From the NCBI GenBank assembly GCA_009746045.1, contig RPFO01000313.1, positions 409,340 through 473,339 of the forward strand: a DNA stretch of 64,000 nt. Direction: 5' to 3'. A model generated the notes under the pieces. It was not told where the DNA came from, did no database searches, and saw nothing but the letters and a program-made list of their open reading frames with translations. The translations under genes were made by a program, and so were the position numbers. How positions within the stretch are numbered: position 1 is the stretch's first letter; every line of letters starts with the position of its first letter. Source of the stretch: Mesostigma viride (taxonomy: Eukaryota > Streptophyta > Mesostigmatophyceae > Mesostigmatales > Mesostigmataceae). This document shows, piece by piece, positions 1 to 8,018 of the stretch.

Positions 1-543
1 CCTGCAACCTGGTGAGTTTCCCGCCATCCTGATCTTCGTCGACTTCATCAAGGCTTTTGATTCTGTCCTCTGGGACGCTCTATGGGCTGTACTTGCTCGC
101 GCTCGCGTCCCCACTCCCCTGATTACCGTCATCCGCATGCTGTATGAGGGGTCGACCACTTCGGTGCGCACTCAACACGGCATTACCCCGCCATGCCCAC
201 TGCAGACCGGCGTCTGGCAGGGTTGCGTCCTGTCGCCGTACCTGTTTATTATTGTAGTGGATTAATTATGTTATGCGCCAGGCACGTGCTCGCTTTGCTA
301 GCATTGCAGGCCGTGCCCCTGGCCTAGCGATCACGAACGAGCTTGGGGAAGGGGGGCCGACTAACAAGCAGAATTTACTAGCTGACCTCATTTATGCCGA
401 CGACATCACGCTCATCGAGAAGCCGGAGTCTGCCCAACTTTGGCTGGACTGCCTGGCGCTCGAGGCTCGGGCGGTTGGTCTAGAAATCAGCCCCAAAACG
501 GAGGCCCTGGCCCTCGGCATGGCAGGGCCCCCACCCACACTCC
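1..543 (+). pseudogene. LINE-A reverse transcriptase, 5' part (broken and truncated by window edge)
   Basis: Frame 2 from base 2 reads reverse transcriptase motifs: FVDFIKAFDS (RT motif with the first catalytic Asp) and TGVWQGCVLSPYLF, ending at TAA 263-265. After an approximately 4-bp insertion relative to the related copy at 63.9 kb, the protein continues in the frame of base 273 and reaches the catalytic YADD box near base 400 and the VGLEISPKTEA segment near 475-505. The frame runs to base 543, where the copia LTR begins; the same frame resumes at 11293. This is a non-LTR (LINE) RT remnant. The family is recurrent in this window (24.9, 50.7, 62.1 and 62.8 kb). The frameshift makes it inactive independently of the insertion. 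Confidence 0.9.
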
Positions 544-1191
544 AGTTAGCATTTTGGGCAACCAATATGCTAAGTGGATGCAGTTTGGAAAGACCTTTCC
601 AACGCCGTGCTGACCGCCTGAAACAGACAAGGGGCGAGAAAGATATAAGGTCCCGAAGTCCTAGCCGTCCGTGGCCGACTAGGGTACAGTCCTCTGGTAT
701 AGTGGACAGGACACGTGGCAGGCCGTGCCTGCACAGGCTTAGCCTGACTATCACGTGACTGTGGTCCACGTAGACCAGAGGAGCAGCAGCCTGTGGCTGG
801 TGGAAGTCAGGACTGGCACAGGTCTGCAAGGATACTAGGCCTTGCAGGCTTGTGACAGGTCCTGTACTTCCTAGGTTGCAGAGTCTAGGCAAATCCAGTT
901 CGTCCTGGCTCTGCACTGATGCCAGTGGACGTTGAGGATTTGCCTGCATGCCTGCACGTGCCTCGTCACGCCGATGGGAACGAGGAACAACGCAAAGGAT
1001 ATAGCTTGGTCATGGGGGATGACCAGCTATCTTGGCAAGCACGAACCGAGGCTCCCACATTGGTCGTGGAACCGCTCACCGTGGTCGTGGCTTGGTGCAC
1101 GGGTTAAAAGGTTGCTGCCTTTGCAACTTTGGCTCATCCCGTTGTGTGGCGCGAGAGACCAGGAACTCACAGTTCTGGCTGTTCGCTAACT
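544..1191 (+). repeat. 5' LTR of the copia element
   Basis: This 648-bp block is repeated at 10640-11287 at a constant offset of 10096. Its ends form a 7-bp inverted repeat, AGTTAGC/GCTAACT. Differences from the 3' copy are single bases near 630, 643 and 810-824. Short open frames inside the LTR exist in both copies, but they show no recognisable product and are not called as genes. Confidence 0.93.
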
Positions 1192-1225
1192 CGTACTATT
1201 GCATTTCTGTTGTGCAAGGTTTTTC

Positions 1226-2374
1226 ATGTCGGCCGAGGCTCGGGTCGAGACACCTGAGTCATCCCCCAGGCGCGAAGCAGCTCCCGAGTTGCCAGCGCGC
1301 GAGAACGCATTTTTCCCCTATTCCCACCCATCCAACGCTTCTACGTTTGTGCAGGCCGCCTACGTTGCGAGGGGTCTTGCGGAAGGAGGTTGGGTTGCTG
1401 TGTTTGGGAACGCAGCAGGGCCGTCGGCAAACGACCCTGTGGTGATGAGGATAAGGGCGACGACGTCGCCAGGGGAAACGGGTCGGGTCTGCACGGAGCG
1501 GCTCGTCGCTATTCGCGACGAAATTGCTTCGTTGATCTACAGTTTGGAGGTTGCGTACCAGGGCGGGCACGTCACCATTCAGGCGCTGGACTTAGCGCGT
1601 GAGACGCTGGGCCAGCTGGTGGCCATTTGTTTAGGTGGTACCAGATTGTATAACCACTGGGTGGCGACAAGCTCGCTGGGGGAGGGGACCGACGCGTCAC
1701 ATATTATACGGGACGCGCAGACGCGTGAAGCCGACAGTCCGTGGGATTCGGCTGAAGTGGTGGCTCAGACGTGTGAGCACCTGGTCAATATCTTGATCCA
1801 AGAGGCGCGTGGTCACGCCGATCACTGGGTGATCACGACACGACCAGCCGGCATTTGGTCGACCTTGGATACACCGAGGTTGCAAAGCAGGCCGGGGGCG
1901 TGTGGGCCAACGGTGACAGTCATCACCGGTCGGGACGTCACCGACGAGGATTTTCACAGCGAGTTCGTGGATCGCCCAACGGGCATCATAGCTCGTTCGT
2001 CACAGCAGATTGACGAAGGGGACGGCACAAACGAGGGCTACTCAGCTCGGCGTAGGGCGGAGTTGCATATCCCGTTTGAGCCAGAACACGACTTCGCTGA
2101 GATTGGTCGGGGGTCACGGAACGACAGGCGGGGTGGTGGCAGTCGGTGGGTCAGGAACCTGCAGTGGTATCGCCGTGGTAGTGCGCCTAGGCTGCCGGTG
2201 GAGCAGACACCAGCCGGGAGGCCGGTGAGCCGGGTATTAGGTCCTTACAACGCGGAGGAGGTCCGCTCAGTTCCGCGCGTGGGGACACCGGTGGCACGCA
2301 CAGCGCAGGAGCGTGAGGAGGAGGCCATAGCTGAGGAACGGCCAGCGGCTTCTTCAGGCAGCACCAGCGCTTGA
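1226..2374 (+). CDS. copia element ORF1, unknown function
   Basis: An open frame of 382 codons from the ATG at 1226 lies directly after the 5' LTR; the frame is open from 1199 but lacks an earlier ATG. I do not recognise the protein. The N-terminal two thirds looks globular, with alternating hydrophobic stretches (residues ~40-200). The last ~120 residues are Arg/Glu/Gly-rich and probably disordered. It has no zinc knuckle and no DTG protease motif. Its position, where gag normally sits, suggests either a gag-like structural protein or a captured gene, while a recognisable gag with a zinc knuckle lies 2.8 kb downstream. The stop at 2372-2374 is followed 53 bp later by the ATG of ORF2. Confidence 0.55.
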   Translation: MSAEARVETPESSPRREAAPELPARENAFFPYSHPSNASTFVQAAYVARGLAEGGWVAVFGNAAGPSANDPVVMRIRATTSPGETGRVCTERLVAIRDEIASLIYSLEVAYQGGHVTIQALDLARETLGQLVAICLGGTRLYNHWVATSSLGEGTDASHIIRDAQTREADSPWDSAEVVAQTCEHLVNILIQEARGHADHWVITTRPAGIWSTLDTPRLQSRPGACGPTVTVITGRDVTDEDFHSEFVDRPTGIIARSSQQIDEGDGTNEGYSARRRAELHIPFEPEHDFAEIGRGSRNDRRGGGSRWVRNLQWYRRGSAPRLPVEQTPAGRPVSRVLGPYNAEEVRSVPRVGTPVARTAQEREEEAIAEERPAASSGSTSA

Positions 2375-2427
2375 GCCAGTTTTGCCTTGTCTGTCGCCTG
2401 TTTTGTTTTGTCCTCCCACTGTATATA

Positions 2428-3003
2428 ATGCCTCGTGGCAAACCGGGAGACGGCGACAAGGGCGAGATGGAGGCACCGGCTGGAGCAAGCCAGGAGCCTC
2501 GGCAAGACAAGGAGCAGCTGGTGGGAGAGGCGATCCCAGCCAGCGACGGCGATGGGGGAAAGAGACCAGGCGGCAAGAGACGGCATGAAGACGCGGTGGA
2601 GGAGGCGCGCAAGGTGCGGGCAACAGGGCCAACGGATGCAATAACGGTGGCAAACGGGCGACCTGCCGTGGAGAAGCGTAAGAGGGACCCCTCCGCTGAC
2701 GGCAATGGTAAGAGGCCTCACGTGGATGTGCTCTCCCCTGTGCCTGCTGGACCAAGTGGTGTTGTTGTTGTGACACCCGCTGTGGTGGAGCCAGTGAAGG
2801 CGCTGCCAGGGTCGAGACCTCACATGAGTGCTGTCACTGTTATGAATGGTCAAAAGCCTCTTAAGGGGACGGGACACCCCCGAATTTTTTGGCGCCAAAA
2901 AATTCGCGCCGGAGCCGAAGGTCACAAATTTCACGTGCACGGTGCGCGCACCCCTTGCGGAAGTGGCCATGGCGACTGCGTTCAGGCGAAACTACCACAC
3001 TAG
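2428..3003 (+). CDS. copia element ORF2, basic low-complexity protein
   Basis: An open frame of 191 codons begins MPRGKPGDGDKGE, just after a TATATAA-like stretch (2421-2427). It is rich in Lys, Arg, Asp and Glu, with clusters such as GGKRRHEDAVEEARK and EKRKRDPS that resemble nuclear-localisation or nucleic-acid-binding tails. Its final ~40 codons overlap a perfect 26-bp palindrome (2881-2906). A second frame (2846-3130) is open across the same stretch, so the true 3' end may involve a frameshift or splice. No known family was recognised. Its position suggests an accessory or N-terminal gag-like product. Confidence 0.45.
   Translation: MPRGKPGDGDKGEMEAPAGASQEPRQDKEQLVGEAIPASDGDGGKRPGGKRRHEDAVEEARKVRATGPTDAITVANGRPAVEKRKRDPSADGNGKRPHVDVLSPVPAGPSGVVVVTPAVVEPVKALPGSRPHMSAVTVMNGQKPLKGTGHPRIFWRQKIRAGAEGHKFHVHGARTPCGSGHGDCVQAKLPH
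2881..2906. promoter_or_regulatory. 26-bp perfect palindrome with an E2F-like core
   Basis: Each arm is CGAATTTTTTGGC read to the dyad, so the centre reads TTTTGGCGCCAAAA. That matches the known palindromic E2F/DP binding consensus (TTTSGCGC) of plants and animals. It lies inside the retrotransposon, ahead of the non-coding block that precedes gag. A role as an internal S-phase promoter element is inference only. Confidence 0.4.
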
Positions 3004-5139
3004 GGCAGGCGAAATGCAAAAATTTTACTCGAATCTAAAAGGACATGAGTTTATGATGTTAGTTTGTGGCGGAAATCAGCTGGTTTACAATATCGCTGTT
3101 GTTTTTTTATGCCATCGGCATGGGGGGTAATCTGAATTTGTTGGTCGCGCGGAATGAGATAGAATTCATGATAGCGGCTGTAAAATAGCGGTTTTGGGGG
3201 CTGTTCTGACCTTGAAGCAGGCATTAATATCGGTTGCATCGAATTCTAAACCGAGCTAGTGCTTTTTGCCAGATTTTCGGCCATTATCGGTAAGTAATTG
3301 TTCAGACCTGCGCAGTGCGTGTCTGACCTGTCCATGGAAGAACGGCTGTTGTTGCGCGCCTGGGCGAGGGATTTACGAGGGCAAGGTACAGATTTGTCGC
3401 GAACGTTATCTGCTATCGGTGCTTTCTTCTATGAGCTCATCGTTCGAGGTTTTTTGCGTTCTTTTTGGGCAGTTTCCGCCAGCTAGCTCGCCGTCGCTTG
3501 CCGTTGTGTTGTCGAATACCTGGCAGCTTTAGATTGTTTTCGTTGATGTCGTGATCAGGGCCGCTTCAGTCGCAGCCTATAGCTCTTCGGGAAGGTATAA
3601 GGCATTTCATAAAACGTGTTCTGGCAAGGATGTTGTGCGTATGGACGCTTCTTGTTGTTTGAGAGTGACGCACCCTCTCCTCACAGGCCGCAGCGGCATC
3701 ACAGCGCTCATGCGGTGAAGGGCCGCCAATGGTTTCTTTGCATTTTATCGTGCAGGGATGGAAGTGTTATAGTGATGATGATGTTGGAGATATTGCATTT
3801 GTGTGACTGCATGTAGATAGCTGGCACCAATGGTTGTTTGAGCTTTCCTTTGTTATGATGATGTGACAAGACTACAATGTGCTGAGCCAACCATGGTTGA
3901 CATGCATGACTGCATGCAAGCTATATATACCATGTTCTTACTTGGTTCCTTGCCCTCCATAGTCCCAGTTTGTCATCCATGCCGGGGAGGACAGTTTAGG
4001 AGGTGTTGTTGTGTTGATTAGCTTGGTTGGCATCAACCTTACACTCTAACCTGGGAGAAACATAGGAAATGCCGCTTAGGCATGTTAGGGCTACCATCGT
4101 CAAGGCTATGCACATATTTACAAGGCTGGCCATGCTGGAGGGATGATGAAGACATATGAGGTGCGTGGCCACCCCTTTGTACTTTGTAAACATACTCTGC
4201 ATGGTTTTGGTGCATGTTGGATGGCATATTAAGTGGCACTGTGGGGTTACTAACTTACTGAGTGGTCCTTAGCGCCTTGTCATGTGGTCATATAGGAAAC
4301 TCATCAACTTGAGCAGTTCTTGTCGCAATGACCCCCCACATTGAGCATGCGTTGCCGTCAGCGTGCAAGAGTTGATTATGTGTGCTTTGGTCAGTTTGCA
4401 GATGTCTTGGATGAAGAAGGAGGTGCTAGTGTGGCTAAATGGTTACTCTAATTTCCTTGTAGCGTCTACATGGGTGGCCGTCTTGGAATGGTTGTAACTT
4501 GGGCAGTTCTTGTCAGAATGGCGTCAAACCTTGAACATAGGAGGTACCATATGTGCAGAGAATGGTAGTATGTGGTTTGGCCAGTTTTCATGAGGCTTAG
4601 ATGTATAAAGGGGTGTTAGTGTGGTTAAATACTAGCTAAAACCTCCCTTAGCTTCGTCACAGGTGGCAATCTAGGAATATCCATCAAATAGGGCTGCGCT
4701 TGTCAGAATGACCTGAAAATTTGGGGCTGCATGTCCCCCAACCTCTAGTATTTGGGAATATATGATTTGGCCCTATTCCATGTGTTTATGATTTGATAAT
4801 TTTTTTTTTTCATTAAAAAAGTACCCTTTTTGCGGGAAAATCCATCAATGTGTGTAAACATGATTATTTTGTGCTCAAAATTAGGTAGCATTTCTCAAAA
4901 GTCAGGGAACTATATGGGAATATATGATTTGGTCCCAATATGTTTGCCCACTGCCCTAGGAAAAATGTGACTAGAATAGCGTCTTTTTCTATTTTTAGCG
5001 CGTTACCGGTGCCCTTTGGGGGCTAGTACCCCCCCCAAGTTGCTGGAATTTTTTTTTTTAATCATATTAATGGTCCCCAATCATCATTGGATTTTTAGCA
5101 CATGCATAGGTATGGTTTCCAGAAAAGTGCCCTTTAGGG
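3004..5139 (+). other. 2.1-kb non-coding block inside the copia element, possible leader intron
   Basis: This AT-richer stretch has no long open frame. It holds a strong splice donor, CGGTAAGTAA, at 3289/3290. Possible acceptors occur just before gag (GGTTTCCAG ending 5121 and CTTTAG ending 5137). Because gag has no in-frame ATG before 5191, an intron of about 1.83 kb joining a leader to gag is plausible. The block also contains the degenerate tandem repeat at 4245-4800 and runs of T at 4800-4810 and 5050-5060. I see no conserved protein in any frame. Confidence 0.5.
4245..4800 (+). repeat. three degenerate copies of a ~190-bp tandem repeat
   Basis: The phrase cttgagcagttcttgtc recurs with changes near 4310, 4497 and 4688. 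Each copy is followed ~100 bp later by a phrase like gaggtgctagtgtggctaaat (4420, 4612). The spacing is 187-190 bp. Copies are strongly diverged from each other. A related phrase, gggaatatatgatttgg, occurs at 4756 and 4917. Confidence 0.6.
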
Positions 5140-6066
5140 GTGTCCCCTCCACCACTAGCACAGGAAGCTTTGGACAAGTGGCTTGAGGACATGGAGCTTG
5201 TTGTGTGCTCCGTGGACCCCACTGTCAACCTAGTGCAAGTGTTTCACTCGTCCACATGCAACAGGGACTCGTCAGAGCGTGTCAGGGAAAAGGCTAGGAC
5301 TGCTGTCAAGGATAAGCTAACCTGGGCGCAGTTCCTGGAAGGGTTGAGGGAGGAGTTCTCTGACAAAGTTCTCAACCTCACCAACTATTACAAGCATCAG
5401 TATGACACCTTTGAGATAGTGGGCCCTGTGGCAGAGGAATGGGCTAGGCTCAACCGTATCAGAGACAAGGGGGCCAAGTATGGCTTCCTGGTCACAGATA
5501 GGGCCTTGGCAGACTATTTCCTGGACCGTATGGGTTTGAGTGTGGATGGGAGAAACGGTGCCCGCATGTTTCTGAACCAGACTGATGGCTCCTTGCGTGC
5601 TCTGGAGCTTGTAATCCTCAGCATAAGGAAGCCAGATCCTGCCTGCAAGGCTATCCAGTCCCATGGCAGCAATGCCACCTCCGCTGTGCAGGGCCAAGGT
5701 GATGTCCCCGGGTACCCAGCCCGTGATGGGGCAAGGCCCAACAAGCGTAAGCGCTTCAGGCGCCAGAGGCAGGGGGCTCAGGGTGGCAAGGGTGCAGGTT
5801 CCCAAGGAGGGGTTGGGAGCCAGCAAGCTGGTGGTCAGCAGGGTAAGGGTGGCCAAGGGCAAGGCAAGGGCCAAGCTCAAGGCAACCAGGGCAAGCAGGG
5901 TGGACAGTCTCAGGGAGGCCAGGGGAAGCCTGGCAAGGGTGGGGCTGGGTCTGGGAAGAAGGGTGGAGCATGCTTTGTGTGTGGCAAGGAAGGTCACTGG
6001 CGTCGTGAGTGTCCTGACAGGAAGGCCAAGCCTGCTGGGGCAGGGGGCCAGTCTGGGCAGCAGTGA
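5140..6066 (+). CDS. copia gag polyprotein with CCHC zinc knuckle
   Basis: This is a structural protein that packages element RNA into particles. The frame (about 308 codons) is open from 5110; the first ATG is at 5191, so the N-terminus may come from a spliced leader or a non-ATG start. Residues ~1-175 (counting from 5140) contain a gag-like helical region with WAQFLEGLREEFSD and YYKHQYDTFEIVGPVAEEW. A Gly/Gln/Lys-rich linker made of GQGKG-type repeats follows (~190-270). A zinc knuckle, CFVCGKEGHWRREC (CX2CX4HX4C), lies near residues 278-291. The stop is TGA at 6064-6066, followed by CTAG in frame with the next coding segment. Confidence 0.85.
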   Translation: MSPPPLAQEALDKWLEDMELVVCSVDPTVNLVQVFHSSTCNRDSSERVREKARTAVKDKLTWAQFLEGLREEFSDKVLNLTNYYKHQYDTFEIVGPVAEEWARLNRIRDKGAKYGFLVTDRALADYFLDRMGLSVDGRNGARMFLNQTDGSLRALELVILSIRKPDPACKAIQSHGSNATSAVQGQGDVPGYPARDGARPNKRKRFRRQRQGAQGGKGAGSQGGVGSQQAGGQQGKGGQGQGKGQAQGNQGKQGGQSQGGQGKPGKGGAGSGKKGGACFVCGKEGHWRRECPDRKAKPAGAGGQSGQQ

Positions 6067-6070
6067 CTAG
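6064..6070 (+). promoter_or_regulatory. possible leaky stop TGA-CTA-G between gag and pol
   Basis: The gag frame ends CAG TGA CTA G and stays open in the same frame from 6067 to 6694. UGA followed by CUA is a known readthrough-prone context in viruses and some cellular genes. Readthrough would give a Gag-Pol fusion. Function here is inferred from sequence context only. Confidence 0.5.
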
Positions 6071-6697
6071 CATCATCCCCTGTAAATAGTCAATCACCCC
6101 TTGGGGAAGGTGTGCTGGATGTACATAAGGATGGGGGTGTGCCCCTTGTGCAGCACCAAGGGTGTAAAGATGTTGTTCTTCCACTGGATTGCAATAACAA
6201 TGCTGCAGCTGAATTCCCTATGCCTCATGCAGGTGGTGGGTCTCCAGCAGGTGCTGGCCTGGAGGGCCAAGGGACCTTGCTGGAAGGGCCTGGAGCGGTC
6301 CAGGGTGCAGGACCTGACTTGGGGCGTCAGGACGGCCTGCAGGGAAGCCCTGGAACCTCAGGAGTGGATCATGTGTCCCCACACACGGTTCAGACGTCTC
6401 GCCAGGTCAGTACTGACAGAGTGCTGAGCTATGCTGAGGCTGGCCATAGGTTGCATCACATGTTTGGGCATTCTGGGCAGGCAGCAATGTTTGCTTGGAA
6501 GCTAGGTAGGGAGCCTTTGTGGGAGGCTGCCAGGCTGCTGCTGAGAACTGTGGTTGCCAGGAGAATGCTGTTCACCCACCTCAGTCCCATGCTAGGGAGC
6601 CTGCTAGGGAGCGTGGCGACATCCAGATGGATATCCAGCATATCAGGGGCTTGTATATATTGGTGGGGGTGGACAGGTTCAGCAGATACAGGCTGAT
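6067..6697 (+). CDS. start of copia pol: Pro/Gly-rich linker and first half of the HHCC integrase zinc finger
   Basis: The frame is the same as gag after the TGA at 6064. It encodes a Gly/Pro-rich spacer (to ~6400), then YAEAGHRLHHMFGHSGQ near 6430-6480. That resembles the H-X3-H half of the integrase zinc finger (GAG-pre-integrase). The matching Cys half and the catalytic core are in a different frame from 6510. A frame change therefore lies between 6510 and 6697, either a programmed shift or a mutation. No retropepsin motif was found here, where copia elements normally carry the protease. Confidence 0.6.
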
Positions 6698-8018
6698 AGA
6701 CGTTCTGCCTGGTATGCAGGAGCACCACTTGTTGTTGGGTATGAAGGCCCTGATCCCAGGCTTTGGGGTGTGCAAGAGTGTGCAGGCAGACTTGCAGTTT
6801 GACTGTTTGCTCAAGCATCAGGACCAGCTGCCTTGTAAGCTGGTAGTAGTCCCCAGGGAGAGTCATGGGCAGCAAGGGGCTGTAGAGAGATCCATACGTG
6901 AAGTGAAGACAGTGGTGCTAGCAGCAGAGTCAGTGCCACTTGTGGCATCTGCCTTAGAGAGGGCAGCCTGGTGTAAGGGGATAGAAGAGCAGCTGAACCA
7001 CAGGGTTAACTATTACTTTGATGGTGTGGCTGTCTCTCCCCTGGCCCTGCAGTATAGCTTGTTGCCTGAGAACGTGGTGCAGGCCAGTCTTAGGAAGGCA
7101 GATAGGTTATTTGCCCAGCTGAGACGTAAGGACAAGAACTGGAATGTGCTGAGGCCTCAGGTGGGGCTGAAGGTCAGGATGTGGAAGGAACCATCTATTC
7201 CAGGCAAGCGGGGGAAGTGGCAGGATGGGGTTGTCACTCGTGTGGAAGAAGCTAACAGATCTTGCCTGGTGGCTTTGGAAAAGGATCCAAGGCACGTGTA
7301 CAGGTTGTCCTGGGCTCATGTCAAGGAAAGAAGGCCACATGCAATCTGGCCTGCAGACGGGCCAGGCCCTCCCAGCTGGGTTGAGGAGCCAGGCCAGAGC
7401 CAGGCAGCAGCAGCTAACAATCCTCTGGTGGTGGATGATGGTCTGTCCCTGCTGGAAGATGACGAGCAGGAGGCTGCTGAAGCAACTGTCACAAGGCCAG
7501 AGGGGACGGGGCAGCCACCTAAGGCCCGGGGGCCTCTCATGGCGGACGTCATCCGAGCACTCATGCGCAGCAAACATGATCCCAAGGTATCCAAGCTCAC
7601 GGGGTGGGGGTCGTGCTGGGCAGCTACAATGGAGGTAGATACCAACTCACAGGTGTCTGTCATCAGGGAAGAGGATGCTGTAGGCTTACAGATGTCCCAT
7701 CCCAGTTGCCTTGCTGTGTCTGATTTCTCAGGAAAGGTGTCCATGAAGATCCTTGGGGAAGTGAGTGTGCCTATCTTAGGGGTGCCCACCACGTTCTGTG
7801 TGGTAGAGGGCTATCAGGGGCCTGCCATTCTGGGTCAGAACTTCTTGTGCATGCCAGGGGTTACTTTGACCTCTGATGAGTTGGCACTAGAAGGCAGGGG
7901 CAGCCTCCCCCTTGAAAGATATCACTATTCCCAGGGTCTTGCAGTGGCGGTGAAGGCTGTTAGGAGTCAGCCAGCTGAGGGTCCTCAAGGTCAGGAGCCC
8001 ATAGCTGAGGACTGTTGA
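6510..8018 (+). CDS. copia integrase followed by an aspartic-protease-like domain
   Basis: The frame is open from 6510 with no ATG required if it is reached by frameshift. Integrase: Cys-rich ENCGCQ, then the D,D,E catalytic triad in QMDIQ (codon near 6630), QADLQF (near 6789) and GAVERS (near 6885). A C-terminal DNA-binding-like segment, KVRMWKEPSIPGKRGKW...VYRLSWAHVK, spans ~7170-7330. An acidic linker follows (7380-7600). Then comes a retropepsin-like stretch: VDTNSQVSVI (Asp codon 7638-7640), ILGEVSVPILG and AILGQNFL. The active-site triplet reads DTN, not the usual DTG/DSG. The order integrase then protease differs from the copia order PR-IN-RT. The frame ends at TGA 8016-8018, overlapping the RT frame by a few bases. 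Confidence 0.8.
   Translation, partial: GAFVGGCQAAAENCGCQENAVHPPQSHAREPARERGDIQMDIQHIRGLYILVGVDRFSRYRLIDVLPGMQEHHLLLGMKALIPGFGVCKSVQADLQFDCLLKHQDQLPCKLVVVPRESHGQQGAVERSIREVKTVVLAAESVPLVASALERAAWCKGIEEQLNHRVNYYFDGVAVSPLALQYSLLPENVVQASLRKADRLFAQLRRKDKNWNVLRPQVGLKVRMWKEPSIPGKRGKWQDGVVTRVEEANRSCLVALEKDPRHVYRLSWAHVKERRPHAIWPADGPGPPSWVEEPGQSQAAAANNPLVVDDGLSLLEDDEQEAAEATVTRPEGTGQPPKARGPLMADVIRALMRSKHDPKVSKLTGWGSCWAATMEVDTNSQVSVIREEDAVGLQMSHPSCLAVSDFSGKVSMKILGEVSVPILGVPTTFCVVEGYQGPAILGQNFLCMPGVTLTSDELALEGRGSLPLERYHYSQGLAVAVKAVRSQPAEGPQGQEPIAEDC

Noticed and set aside
919-1189. Small genes within the copia LTRs (also at 11015-11285)
   Set aside because: Short frames present identically in both LTRs, with no motif; they are part of the repeat.
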